A stretch of DNA of 64,000 nucleotides from Vibrio ruber DSM 16370 (GTDB taxonomy: Bacteria > Pseudomonadota > Gammaproteobacteria > Enterobacterales > Vibrionaceae). Position numbers and translations under genes: made by a program. The stretch is taken from assembly GCF_900163965.1 (NCBI RefSeq), contig NZ_FULE01000014.1:248001-312000 (forward strand), read 5' to 3'. The notes under the pieces were generated by a model that saw only the letters and a program-made list of their open reading frames with translations, ran no database searches and was not told the DNA's origin. Shown here one piece after another: positions 1 through 7,768 of the stretch; within the stretch, counting starts at the first letter, position 1; each line of letters opens with the position of its first letter.

Positions 1-22
1 TTAAATCAGTATCATATATATC

Positions 23-47
23 GCTGTACAGTTTTCAATTGTACAGC
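23..47. repeat. Inverted repeat just upstream of tRNA-Arg
   Basis: Arms GCTGTACA (23-30) and TGTACAGC (40-47) are perfect 8-bp complements around a 9-nt loop. No T-run follows directly on either strand, so it is not an obvious intrinsic terminator. It could be a protein-binding site or the end of an upstream transcript. It sits 10 nt before the mature tRNA. Confidence 0.4.
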
Positions 48-57
48 TGATACCGAT

Positions 58-133
58 GTCCCCTTAGTTCAGTTGGATAGAACAAGGACCTCCTAAGTCT
101 TAGACGTGAGTTCAAATCTCGCAGGGGACGCCA
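58..133 (+). tRNA. tRNA-Arg (anticodon CCT)
   Basis: A complete cloverleaf can be folded. The acceptor stem is GTCCCCT/AGGGGAC, the D-stem GTTC/GAAC, the anticodon stem AGGAC/GTCTT with loop CTCCTAA (anticodon CCT, reading AGG), and the T-stem GTGAG/CTCGC with loop TTCAAAT. Discriminator G and an encoded CCA end follow. This is the tRNA for the rare Arg codon AGG. Such tRNA genes often serve as integration sites, but no integrase or repeated tRNA 3' end is visible downstream. Confidence 0.95.
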
Positions 134-140
134 CTCCGGC

Positions 141-740
141 CTATACCATATTCTTCTTCATTATCGCCTGAACGACATGGCTCTTACCGCGATGCATGAC
201 ACCTTCGTAGATCTCTCTTTCTTTCTCTTCAATATACCAAGGGGACAACGTCGGAAGTTCGTGAATCAAAACCTGTCGTGATAACATCATCTCAGCCTCT
301 GAAGGACCACCAGTTTTATATTTCAGCTGTTCCGGCGTATACCCCTCAACCAGATAAACCCCGCTCGTTTTAAGACTTTTCGGCAATGACTGGTGTAATT
401 TTTGCCGCACCACAGGCGGAAGATGGCAAAAGACAGCCACAACCGCTTGCCACTGTGCAAGCCCTAAATCGAAATCATTCAGATCAGCCTGAATAAAATT
501 CACAGATACATGATTCTCGGCTGCAAACAAACGGGCTTTTTCGATCGCAACTGCAGATAAATCTACAGCCGTCACGTCATAGCCACATTTCGCCAAATAA
601 ACAGAGTTCCGCCCTTCACCATCAGCCAGACACAAAACCGCTCCTAACGGTAAATATTGATGCTGCACGCTTTCACGCAGAAAATCATTTGGTTCTTTAC
701 CGTAGATATATGTATCGACCTGATATCGGTCATCCCACAT
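141..740 (-). CDS. Class I SAM-dependent methyltransferase (TehB-like)
   Basis: A 199-aa protein with a Rossmann-type methyltransferase fold. The AdoMet-binding motif I is seen near residues 36-44 (LCLADGEGR), followed by the acidic motif II (VTAVDLS) and a motif III-like QADLNDF. The family contains small cytosolic methyltransferases related to TehB and thiopurine/tellurite detoxification enzymes. The sequence does not identify the substrate. The gene ends 7 bp from the tRNA-Arg 3' end and converges with it. The start is the ATG behind a GGGGC stretch. The methyltransferase family is confident, the substrate unknown. Confidence 0.8.
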   Translation of the reverse strand: MWDDRYQVDTYIYGKEPNDFLRESVQHQYLPLGAVLCLADGEGRNSVYLAKCGYDVTAVDLSAVAIEKARLFAAENHVSVNFIQADLNDFDLGLAQWQAVVAVFCHLPPVVRQKLHQSLPKSLKTSGVYLVEGYTPEQLKYKTGGPSEAEMMLSRQVLIHELPTLSPWYIEEKEREIYEGVMHRGKSHVVQAIMKKNMV

Positions 741-875
741 AATATTGCCCCATTTAAATTAGAATAAACTAATATAAAGAGAACGGGAAGTCATTTCAAG
801 AACAAGCTAATACCTCCCCCACTCAACCTCTCAACAAAACCGTCATCACGAGTGAAATCTTGAATCGTACAAACG

Positions 876-904
876 AAAAAGGCAGCCTATATAATAAGCT
901 GCCT
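876..904 (-). terminator. Intrinsic terminator of ompW
   Basis: Stem AGGCAGC (880-886) and GCTGCCT (898-904). Reading on the minus strand, it is followed by a T-run. It lies 30 bp past the ompW stop. Confidence 0.8.
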
Positions 905-933
905 CAATATTACGTATATTAAAGTGGGAATAT

Positions 934-1575
934 CTAAAACTTATAGCCTCCGGAAATCATCACGATAACCGGATCAATATGGACTTCAGTAGATTTTTCA
1001 GCGCCTTTGAATTTGTAGGTTGCCGTAGAGTCAATGTCAGCATACCAAACTGAAGCATTGACAAACCAATCGTCATTGATCATGTAGTCAACACCGGCAT
1101 TCACCGCCAATCCCCAAGAATCATCCAAACTCAGATCACTCAAACCAGCAGCCGCGCCAGCACCACTAATTTTTTCGTCAAAGAAGGTGGTGTAATTGAT
1201 ACCGGCCCCGACATAAGGACGGATCTTTGAATCAGACTGACCAAAGTAGTATTCAAGCATGAATGTTGGTGGCAGGTGTTTCGTCTCACCGATATCACCA
1301 TTAACAAGTGGTGTGGAGATATCATGAGAGAACGGTGTCGCAGCCAGCACTTCAAAACTGATATTATCCGTAATCATGTAGCCTAGCGTTAAACCCAGCT
1401 GCGTATTCGAATTCACTTCCAACTCTGCCTGACTGTCTAAAATTTTATCACTGCTATCATTTGGGATTACCGATGCAATCCCTGCACGCACAATAAAATC
1501 ACCTTCTTGGTGGGCAAAAGCGCCAGCAGAAACAAAGGCAGTCATGATGGCTAATCCGCAAAGTGTTTTTTTCAT
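934..1575 (-). CDS. ompW: Outer membrane protein OmpW
   Basis: A 213-aa OmpW-family eight-stranded beta-barrel. The N-terminus is a signal peptide (MKKTLCGLAIMTAFVSAGAFA, cleaved before HQEGDF). The mature part shows family features: alternating strands, the segment DNISFEVLAATPFSHDI, a HLPPTFMLEYYF-like stretch, and a C-terminal GGYKF ending in Phe as barrel proteins do. I chose the start at 1575 rather than an in-frame codon 54 bp upstream because it gives the signal peptide and has AAGGA at good spacing. OmpW forms a narrow hydrophobic channel and is known in enterobacteria to respond to oxygen. The two FNR-type boxes upstream agree with that. It is divergent from a small heat shock gene and has its own terminator. 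Confidence 0.95.
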   Translation of the reverse strand: MKKTLCGLAIMTAFVSAGAFAHQEGDFIVRAGIASVIPNDSSDKILDSQAELEVNSNTQLGLTLGYMITDNISFEVLAATPFSHDISTPLVNGDIGETKHLPPTFMLEYYFGQSDSKIRPYVGAGINYTTFFDEKISGAGAAAGLSDLSLDDSWGLAVNAGVDYMINDDWFVNASVWYADIDSTATYKFKGAEKSTEVHIDPVIVMISGGYKF

Positions 1576-1646
1576 TATATTTTTCCTTGTCATTGGGCTA
1601 AAAGACTCTACTGGCGCGCACAGTAGCACATAATAACCACACTATT

Positions 1647-1660
1647 TTGATGGAAATCAA
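1647..1660. promoter_or_regulatory. FNR-type box near ompW
   Basis: TTGATGGAAATCAA matches the FNR consensus TTGAT-N4-ATCAA at all ten conserved positions. It lies 72-85 bp upstream of the ompW start codon, a suitable position for an FNR-activated promoter. Confidence 0.7.
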
Positions 1661-1776
1661 TTTGTAAAATTTATATACAAAAACCACATCATTATGATAA
1701 AAAAATCACATTTTTTGTGAAACATAGTGTTACAAACTTTATAAAATCCATTCCTTCTCTACATAAAAAAAACCTT

Positions 1777-1802
1777 TATAAATTGATTTAAATCAATTTA
1801 TA
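1777..1802. promoter_or_regulatory. FNR-type box inside a 26-bp perfect palindrome
   Basis: The core TTGATTTAAATCAA (1783-1796) matches the FNR consensus fully, and the symmetry extends perfectly over 26 bp. It is centred about 88 bp upstream of the small heat shock start codon, so a start site near 1831 would put it at about -41. Use by either divergent gene is inferred. Confidence 0.65.
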
Positions 1803-1877
1803 TACATATTTTTATTTAGTTATCGGAATGGGTTCTACACTTACAGAGAGTTCGAGGATAGCAATAGGAGGATTGTG

Positions 1878-2303
1878 ATGAGCTTAATTCCACGTGACTC
1901 ATGGTCTGATTTCTATCATTTGTTTGATCATGCTTTTCCGTCGATTCGGCCAAGTTTCAATATGGAATCTTTTTCTCCGCGGGTTGATGTACTGGATAAA
2001 GAAACCGCATTTGAAATTATCGCGGATTTACCCGGCGTAGAGAAAGACAATATTTCGGTGAAATGTCACCATGGCACCCTAACGATCGAAGCATCGACTT
2101 TAAAAGATGAACAGAAGACTGACGAAGATAAAGTCATTCATAGAGAGCGCTATCAAGGCAAAATGGTACGTAGCTTTAATTTAGGTGACAATATCAATGT
2201 GAACGATATTTATGCTGAATATCAAGATGGTGTACTGGTTGTGGTTGTGCCCAAAATGGAAATGAAACCAGAAGGAGTCACTCAGCATATTAAGATCAAC
2301 TAA
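1878..2303 (+). CDS. Small heat shock protein, Hsp20 family
   Basis: A 141-aa alpha-crystallin-type chaperone. The crystallin domain spans roughly residues 35-135, with the family motifs FSPRVDVLDKE, IIADLPGV, a basic strand near RERYQGKMVRSFNL, and the C-terminal GVLVVVVPK motif. The tail ends in HIKIN, close to the I-x-I/V motif that docks into neighbouring dimers. Family members hold unfolding proteins in the cytosol for refolding by DnaK and ClpB. I chose the ATG at 1878 over the in-frame GTG at 1875 because the AGGAG at 1866-1870 is better spaced from it. No clear sigma-32 promoter is visible, but an FNR-type palindrome lies upstream. It differs from IbpA/IbpB enough that I give no symbol. 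Confidence 0.9.
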   Translation: MSLIPRDSWSDFYHLFDHAFPSIRPSFNMESFSPRVDVLDKETAFEIIADLPGVEKDNISVKCHHGTLTIEASTLKDEQKTDEDKVIHRERYQGKMVRSFNLGDNINVNDIYAEYQDGVLVVVVPKMEMKPEGVTQHIKIN

Positions 2304-2331
2304 TGTCTTAATATTTTCAGTCTAAATGACT

Positions 2332-2357
2332 AAAAGCGGTGTCCCCCACCGCTTTTT
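2332..2357. terminator. Bidirectional terminator between hsp20 and the EamA transporter
   Basis: Stem AAAAGCGGTG and CACCGCTTTT with a short C-rich loop. It has a T-run on the plus side and A residues on the other side, so it can end both convergent genes. Confidence 0.85.
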
Positions 2358-2385
2358 TCGTTTCAACAATTCGAATTAAATTTCA

Positions 2386-3297
2386 TTATTTCTCAGAAAG
2401 CGGCTGAAGATGCTTTTTCGACACGTCGCGGTACTTCTGATAACTTTTAATAAATTGTGGGAATAAAGACATCACAATCATGCCAAACATCAGGCCGTAT
2501 TGTATCAGTGTATAAGATTCACCAACCAAAATCAGACCACACAAAATACCTGCAACTGGATTTGCGACCCCGGCAAAAGTAAATTCAACAACAGAGATAT
2601 GTTTTAGCGCCCAAACACAGAAACTGTATGCAACCGCAGTATTCAGAATACAGAGCCAAAACAGTCCTAACAGATTCTTCCCTGATAGATGCTGCCATGC
2701 ATTCATATAGTGACTCGGCTCATAGCTCGCGTGAACTAGCGTGATGAATAACAATGCAAGTCCACCAAGAATCAGTTGCCACGTCAGCACACACCACCAC
2801 GCTAATTTCTGGCTCAACATTTGGGTCAATGTGCTACCGCAAATCAGGCATAAGATACCAATTAACATCGCCAAAAGCCCAAGCAAGCTCAGATTCAGAC
2901 GGCCAGGATCAAATAGCAGCGCAGCAAACCCTAACAAAGCCAAACCAGAAATGATTTGAATGACAGAAGGCCGCTGTTTCATCACTATCCATTGGACTAG
3001 CATCGCAAATACGGGGACCGACATCATCCCGACACTGGATATTGCCGAAGGTAGTGTAAGTGCCATCACAAATATACAGCAGAAGAATATGGCAATGTTC
3101 ACCAAACCGGTGATGAGCAATACTTTCCAAGTCCCTTTATCAGGGAAAGTTGGCTTAATTGCCAAAAGGACTAAACCTGCCGGTAAAGCTCGTAATACAC
3201 CGAGCAACAACGGTGGCCAACCCGGTAGTGTTGCCTGAGTGACTGCGTAAGTCGTTCCCCACAAAAATGTCGCAACCAATGCTAATATTATATTCAT
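2386..3297 (-). CDS. EamA/DMT-family inner-membrane transporter
   Basis: A 303-aa, very hydrophobic protein with about ten membrane segments in two EamA-type halves, the standard layout of drug/metabolite transporters. The N-terminus (LVATFLWGTTYAVTQ) carries the family's typical start, and a related motif recurs at the second half (WLCILNTAVAYSFCVWAL). The C-terminal tail (KSYQKYRDVSKKH) is basic and likely cytosolic. Members export amino acids, purines or toxic metabolites, and the substrate here cannot be read from the sequence. It is divergent from a MarR regulator 105 bp away, which makes it the likely regulatory target. Confidence 0.88.
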   Translation of the reverse strand: MNIILALVATFLWGTTYAVTQATLPGWPPLLLGVLRALPAGLVLLAIKPTFPDKGTWKVLLITGLVNIAIFFCCIFVMALTLPSAISSVGMMSVPVFAMLVQWIVMKQRPSVIQIISGLALLGFAALLFDPGRLNLSLLGLLAMLIGILCLICGSTLTQMLSQKLAWWCVLTWQLILGGLALLFITLVHASYEPSHYMNAWQHLSGKNLLGLFWLCILNTAVAYSFCVWALKHISVVEFTFAGVANPVAGILCGLILVGESYTLIQYGLMFGMIVMSLFPQFIKSYQKYRDVSKKHLQPLSEK

Positions 3298-3344
3298 ATG
3301 AAGTATCTTTATATTGAGATTTCATTAATCATAAAAAAGTAATT

Positions 3345-3375
3345 TATCTTTGTAAAGAATCTTTATGTTAAGATA
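3345..3375. promoter_or_regulatory. Candidate MarR operator between transporter and regulator
   Basis: A nested palindrome. The inner arms are TAAAGA and TCTTTA (3353-3365, one central base) and the outer arms TATCTT (3345-3350) and AAGATA (3370-3375). It sits in the only intergenic space between the divergent EamA transporter and MarR genes, where MarR-family autorepressors usually bind. Binding is inferred. Confidence 0.55.
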
Positions 3376-3402
3376 TAATGATCAACTCTTAACTATACAT
3401 AT

Positions 3403-3930
3403 GTGGCAATGGATATTATTGACAGGATCGTCCATCAGTGGGCGACAGAAAAACCGGAACTAAATACGCTGCCAATGAGTATTTTTGGCCGGATACTGCG
3501 TCTGACTAAACATCTAGAGCAAGAGATCACCAGTATTCATAAACGCTATGACCTCAAGATGGGAGAGTTTGACGTGCTGGCGACGTTGCTCCGCTCCGGT
3601 GCACCATATCAGTTAACCCCTTCCGCATTAATCAGCACCGCAATGTTGACCTCCGGTGCGATGACAAACCGACTTGATAAGCTGGAACAAAAAAATTTAA
3701 TTGTCCGCATACATAGTCACGTTGATCGCCGGAGTATCTCGGTAAAATTAACCGACCAAGGCTATCAACTCATCAATCAAGCACTGGCAGAACACGTAGC
3801 AGCACAAGAAAGATTGATGAATACCTTAAACCAAACAGAGCAATTGCAACTCTCAGCCCTGCTCAGGTCTTGGCTCTCTTCATTTAACTCAGAGCCCCCT
3901 TCAACCCCGTCAAACAGAGATATTGAGTAA
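3403..3930 (+). CDS. MarR-family transcriptional regulator
   Basis: A protein of about 175 aa with a winged helix-turn-helix of the MarR type. The segment from about residue 50 reads MGEFDVLATLLRSG, followed by the recognition helix (ISTAMLTSGAMTNRLDKLEQKNLI) and a wing with the family signature DRRSISVKLTDQG. The N- and C-terminal helices should form the dimer interface. It likely binds the palindrome in the shared intergenic region and represses itself and the EamA transporter, with a small ligand as inducer. The start is uncertain: a GTG at 3403 and an ATG at 3409 are both possible and neither has a strong ribosome binding site. Confidence 0.88.
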   Translation: MAMDIIDRIVHQWATEKPELNTLPMSIFGRILRLTKHLEQEITSIHKRYDLKMGEFDVLATLLRSGAPYQLTPSALISTAMLTSGAMTNRLDKLEQKNLIVRIHSHVDRRSISVKLTDQGYQLINQALAEHVAAQERLMNTLNQTEQLQLSALLRSWLSSFNSEPPSTPSNRDIE

Positions 3931-4114
3931 AAAGGCGTATCGGTGTTACTTTTCTTGCAATAAAAATTGAATGGGTTTCTCGAATATTGTCACAGTTGTT
4001 GTGTGTTATCTCAAACTAGCTCAGAATGTCAAAGGCATTGGGTCATATGGTTGAGAGTAATCGACACCCTAAGCATGACCGTACGAGCTGTATCTCTGTC
4101 TCTATACTCATGAC

Positions 4115-4136
4115 TGAAGTGAACGGAACCACTTCA
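4115..4136. repeat. Short inverted repeat upstream of the AP2-like gene
   Basis: Arms TGAAGTG (4115-4121) and CACTTCA (4130-4136) around an 8-nt loop, 57 bp upstream of the AP2-like gene. No T-run follows. It may be an operator or a leader hairpin. Otherwise I see nothing in the 262-bp gap 3931-4192. Confidence 0.35.
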
Positions 4137-4192
4137 CCTTAGTGGTGATTTGATCTACTATTGTTAATAATAAAAATATAGATAACAAACGG

Positions 4193-4699
4193 ATGAAGAA
4201 GAGTAATCTTGAAACCAATACTGGCCATCGCTTTATTTCTAAAGCGAAAACTGCTTATAAAATTCATATACATACGCCAGATGATAAAGTTTTACACCGC
4301 TCTGTTGGTTTCATTCGTATTGGTGAAAAGAAAGGGCTAAAAAAGGCAATCTTGCTTCGTAATGAGCTGGGTCGTCAAATGTGGGGTAAGCACTGGCGAA
4401 TGCTCCTTAAAGACCCTTATCTGATGACGCGGTTACCCCACAGCCTTGAACCTAAGATTATCTATAAACCTCGCCCCACAAAAGACAATCCGAATTATCG
4501 CGATGCTTGCTACATTGCTGCTTGGCGAACTTATGACGAACAAGGCAAGTGTCACTTCAAGAGCGTCGTCTGTTCCATCAATAAACATGGGAAACTGGCC
4601 GCATACACAAAAACCAAAAAAGCGCTGCTCGATGCGCATAAAGATTATCTCGATATTTTAATTTTTATGGGCAGATTAAACAGCATCGACCTGAAGTAA
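4193..4699 (+). CDS. Small protein with two AP2-like repeats (putative DNA-binding)
   Basis: A 168-aa basic protein. The first half (about residues 18-65) has the pattern of bacterial AP2/integrase-type DNA-binding domains: a three-strand sheet with aromatic and basic residues (YKIHIHTPDDKVLHRSVGF), then a helix of the form KKAILLRNELGRQMWGKHW. A weaker second copy follows at about residues 105-155 (CYIAAWRTYDEQGK, KTKKALLDAHKDYLDIL). AP2-type domains in bacteria occur alone or in homing endonucleases and integrases, but no nuclease or recombinase motif is present here. No operon partner exists, since the downstream gene faces it. The ribosome binding site is weak. The domain call rests on pattern only and no function is known. 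Confidence 0.6.
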   Translation: MKKSNLETNTGHRFISKAKTAYKIHIHTPDDKVLHRSVGFIRIGEKKGLKKAILLRNELGRQMWGKHWRMLLKDPYLMTRLPHSLEPKIIYKPRPTKDNPNYRDACYIAAWRTYDEQGKCHFKSVVCSINKHGKLAAYTKTKKALLDAHKDYLDILIFMGRLNSIDLK

Positions 4700-4756
4700 C
4701 TTCTTTTCTCACTCTGATGTCTTTATTCCATATTCTCCTCTCATTTTCGCTGCCCA

Positions 4757-4803
4757 ATAAAAAACGCTGTGATATGCGAGCTTTAATCTCTCATAGCACA
4801 GCG
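4757..4803 (-). terminator. Intrinsic terminator of the OmpA-family gene
   Basis: A long interrupted stem: CGCTGTG/CACAGCG outside and TATG-GAG/CTC-CATA inside, followed on the minus strand by TTTTTT. It lies 36 bp past the stop. Confidence 0.85.
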
Positions 4804-4838
4804 CTAAACAAGGTTGAACCCGATAAATAGAGATTCGT

Positions 4839-5846
4839 TTATTGCTTAATGACGACCTGATAAGTAAATGTCGGAATTTCAACTTCAACCCGGCGGTTTT
4901 TCGCCCGGCCTTCTTTGGTATCGTTGGATGCGACAGGATCTGATTCACCCATACCACGGACAGTGATCCGCTCAGCATTAATCCCCTGAGAAACGAGCTG
5001 ATCAGCAACAGCCTGAGCTCTTTCCAACGACAGTGATTGGTTGTACTCTTTTGACCCGGTCGAATCCGTATAACCGGTCACTACCGCAGTCGCTTGAGAG
5101 TGACGAGACATTAATTCAACCACTTCCTGAAGATCATCAATCCCCTGTTTGCTCAGTTTCGCACTGTTTAGTGCAAAGCTGCTTTCACTGCTCAGGCTCT
5201 TTTTCACCGTTTTAATCACGGGTGTATCAGCTGGTTTTTCCACCGGTTCAGGCGCTTCTTCAACAATGACTGGTTCAACAGAAGCGGGCCGGGGCTGGCT
5301 TGTAATCACAGGTGTAGACTCTGAATGACCAAAGCGATATGTCACACCCAGTGTTGCCATATTGCCTTCAGCTCGGACAATATCATTATTGATATCAGTC
5401 AGTGTCTGATATTCAAGACGTAGAGCGACATTGTCCGTCGCATTCAGTTCCAAACCTGCCGCAGCCAGATAAGACCAGTCTTCTTTCGAACCATAGTCGA
5501 CATAAGCACCACCAAGTTTCGCATACAAATCAAGATTTTGATAAAGAGGAATATTGAACTTAGGCGCAATAGTCACCGCATTCACATGATCATTGACCAT
5601 GCCTGCCCCGGTAAATTTTCCCAGATGGTCATATCCAGCCTCAAGTGCAACATGCTCCCAAGCCTGATATCCGAGAAAAGCACCGACTGCGGACGAATCA
5701 TCATCACAGACATCTGTCGGGCGACATGAATCATCCAGCCAAGATTTACCAACTTTACCACCCACATAGACCTCGGCATGAATCATTGCGGAAACCATCC
5801 ATGATGCTGCCGATACCACCATTAACATTTTATTCATGTTATTCAT
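4839..5846 (-). CDS. OmpA-family outer membrane protein
   Basis: A 335-aa porin-like protein. The signal peptide (to about residue 24, ending MIHA) is followed by an OmpA-like beta-barrel (about 25-175: VYVGGKVGKSWLDD to LGVTYRFG), a Pro/Glu/Val-rich linker (about 176-215), and a C-terminal OmpA peptidoglycan-binding domain (about 220-325). The latter has the marker segments VTGYTDSTGSKEYNQ and RGMGESDPVASN and the basic GRAKNRRVEVEI. The domain ties the outer membrane to peptidoglycan through diaminopimelate. The barrel carries a Cys pair (CRPTDVCDDD) typical of Vibrio OmpA proteins. The start has GGAA at good spacing. It is monocistronic, with its own terminator. Confidence 0.92.
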   Translation of the reverse strand: MNNMNKMLMVVSAASWMVSAMIHAEVYVGGKVGKSWLDDSCRPTDVCDDDSSAVGAFLGYQAWEHVALEAGYDHLGKFTGAGMVNDHVNAVTIAPKFNIPLYQNLDLYAKLGGAYVDYGSKEDWSYLAAAGLELNATDNVALRLEYQTLTDINNDIVRAEGNMATLGVTYRFGHSESTPVITSQPRPASVEPVIVEEAPEPVEKPADTPVIKTVKKSLSSESSFALNSAKLSKQGIDDLQEVVELMSRHSQATAVVTGYTDSTGSKEYNQSLSLERAQAVADQLVSQGINAERITVRGMGESDPVASNDTKEGRAKNRRVEVEIPTFTYQVVIKQ

Positions 5847-5998
5847 GCTGCTATTCCTTTTTATTGTGAATGCCCGAACTTGCCTCAGTACCGAACATAT
5901 TGAATCAAGATCACTCTATTGCATCACTGTAAAAAATGAGAGAGCGGAGTGTTAAATTACTGTCACCTTTATCGAATCTGAAACATGACCATAGTTCA

Positions 5999-6024
5999 GT
6001 TGCATTAACCCAGATTAATGCAAC
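5999..6024. repeat. Inverted repeat upstream of the OmpA-family gene
   Basis: Arms GTTGCATTAA and TTAATGCAAC are perfect 10-bp complements around a 6-nt spacer. It lies between the gltX terminator and the OmpA-family start, about 155 bp upstream of that start, without a T-run on either side. The form suggests an operator for a dimeric regulator rather than a terminator. Confidence 0.45.
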
Positions 6025-6045
6025 ACATTTTATATATAGTTGGAA

Positions 6046-6075
6046 TAAAAAAAGCCGCAACATCAATTGCGGCTT
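6046..6075 (-). terminator. Intrinsic terminator of gltX
   Basis: Stem AAGCCGCAA (6052-6060) and TTGCGGCTT (6067-6075), with a T7 run on the minus strand. It lies 30 bp past the gltX stop. Confidence 0.9.
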
Positions 6076-6104
6076 CTCTGCTATTTTCAAGTTATTGTGT
6101 GGCA

Positions 6105-7532
6105 TCAGCCAGCATTTGCTTCACGCTGCTCAATAAACTCAATCGCCATCTGAATCCGTTTCATCACACGCGCTTTACCGATCAGCTGCATGGTTGCATC
6201 GACAGATGGAGATTGCCCACCTCCTGTTACCGCAACTCGTAACGGCATTCCGACTTTACCCATTCCGAGCTCAAGCGTTTCACATACATCCGTAATGACT
6301 TGATGAAGGTTCTCAGTGGTCCACGTCTCCAGCGCTGTTATTTTTTCCAAAGCCAGAACAAGTGGTTCTTTAGCGACCGGACGTAAATGCTTCTTCGCAG
6401 CGGCTTCATCAAATGCATCAAAGTCTTCATAGAAATAACGCGCCTGCTGCGCCAGCTCAACCAAAGTCTGTACGCGGTCAGCTAACAACTGAATGACTTC
6501 GGTGACCGCCGGGCCATTTTCCGGGTTGATCCCCTGATGATCCAGATGCCATTGCAGATGTCCGGCAACATATTCAGGATCTGAGGTTTTGATATAGTGA
6601 TGGTTTAGCCACAACAATTTGTCCGTATTAAATGCAGAGGCAGATTTGCTAATCGCATTCAGACTGAAATGCTCAATCATTTCATCACGAGAGAAAATTT
6701 CCTGATCACCATGAGACCAGCCAAGCCGGACTAAATAGTTATTTAATGCTTCTGGCAGGTAACCGTCATCACGGTATTGCATCACTGAAACAGCGCCATG
6801 ACGTTTCGAGAGCTTGGCACCGTCATCACCTAAAATCATGGCACAGTGAGCAAATGTCGGTACCGTTGCACCTAATGCTTCATAGATATTAATCTGGCGT
6901 GCCGTATTGTTGATGTGGTCTTCTCCCCGGACAACATGGGTGATACCCATATCCCAGTCATCAACAACCACACAGAAATTATAAGTCGGAGAACCGTCAG
7001 TCCGGCGAATGATCAAATCATCAAGCTGATCATTGCGAATTTCTATCCGCCCGCGAATTTGATCAGCAAAAACAACACTGCCTTCTTTCGGATTACGGAA
7101 ACGAACCACAAAAGCATCACCATCTTTTGCCGCGTCATTCACTGCCTTGATTTTCGGATGATTGGCATCATAGCGAGGATTTTCTTTGTTCGCTTCCTGC
7201 TCTGCACGCACTTCATCCAACAGTGCTTTAGATGCGTAACACTTATACGCTTTTCCGGCAGCAAGTAACTGCTCGACAACCTCATCATACCGAGCAAAGC
7301 GCTTCGTCTGATAATAAGGGCCTTCATCCCAATCCAGACCTAACCAGCTCATCCCTTCCAGAATTGCATCGACCGCTTCCTGTGTTGAACGCTCTAAATC
7401 GGTATCTTCAATTCTTAAAACAAATTCCCCGCCCTGATTTTTTGCATAGAGCCAGGAATACAGTGCCGTCCGGGCACCACCGACGTGAAGAAACCCTGTA
7501 GGGCTTGGAGCAAAACGCGTTTTAACCGTCAT
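6105..7532 (-). CDS. gltX: Glutamate--tRNA ligase (GltX)
   Basis: A 475-aa class I aminoacyl-tRNA synthetase that charges tRNA-Glu in the cytosol. The N-terminal Rossmann fold begins [17 protein letters not shown], with HVGG as the HIGH-type motif. The KMSKS-type loop is seen as KLSKRHG near residue 240. The C-terminal helical cage that reads the anticodon follows to the end. Length matches E. coli GltX (471 aa). The gene is monocistronic and shares the 236-bp upstream gap with divergent copA. Confidence 0.98.
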   Translation of the reverse strand: MTVKTRFAPSPTGFLHVGGARTALYSWLYAKNQGGEFVLRIEDTDLERSTQEAVDAILEGMSWLGLDWDEGPYYQTKRFARYDEVVEQLLAAGKAYKCYASKALLDEVRAEQEANKENPRYDANHPKIKAVNDAAKDGDAFVVRFRNPKEGSVVFADQIRGRIEIRNDQLDDLIIRRTDGSPTYNFCVVVDDWDMGITHVVRGEDHINNTARQINIYEALGATVPTFAHCAMILGDDGAKLSKRHGAVSVMQYRDDGYLPEALNNYLVRLGWSHGDQEIFSRDEMIEHFSLNAISKSASAFNTDKLLWLNHHYIKTSDPEYVAGHLQWHLDHQGINPENGPAVTEVIQLLADRVQTLVELAQQARYFYEDFDAFDEAAAKKHLRPVAKEPLVLALEKITALETWTTENLHQVITDVCETLELGMGKVGMPLRVAVTGGGQSPSVDATMQLIGKARVMKRIQMAIEFIEQREANAG

Positions 7533-7704
7533 GAGATTTACCTTTATTCAGATCGAGCGTATCAGCTTCAGATCTAGATGTATCAGCCAAAATTTGGCCA
7601 GTATTCTAGCACCTGACTATCAACCACGACAATGACCCTTACGCCTGATTTTTCAATCATGTCAATGGATAGCGCCTTTTCACTTCGGCAGAAAGATCAA
7701 AACC

Positions 7705-7737
7705 CCTTGACCTTCCCCTTGCGTCAAGGTTTATTTT
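7705..7737 (+). promoter_or_regulatory. CueR-type copper-responsive promoter of copA
   Basis: The -35 element TTGACC (7707-7712) and a -10-like TATTTT (7732-7737) are separated by 19 bp, the over-long spacer typical of MerR-family control. The operator between them is ACCTTCC-N7-TCAAGGT, which closely matches the E. coli copA CueR site at the left arm and partly at the right. CueR would bind and, with Cu(I), untwist the spacer. No cueR gene lies in the window. Confidence 0.8.
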
Positions 7738-7768
7738 TAAGTGACATGGGATTGAGAAAGAGGCAAAT

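Larger units (their letters stand above)
1576..1877. promoter_or_regulatory. ompW/hsp20 divergent intergenic region
   Basis: This is 302 bp of very AT-rich DNA between divergent starts, with no convincing ORF. It holds two perfect FNR-type palindromes, listed separately, one near each gene. On the minus strand an extended -10-like TGCTACTGT (1620-1628) lies so that the nearer FNR box would be centred close to -41 from a start near 1613. That is the usual position for FNR activation. The promoter positions are inferred. Confidence 0.55.

Noticed and set aside
58-4699. Genomic island starting at tRNA-Arg
   Set aside because: No integrase, no repeated tRNA end and no sharp boundary were seen. 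OmpW and Hsp20 are ordinary genes.
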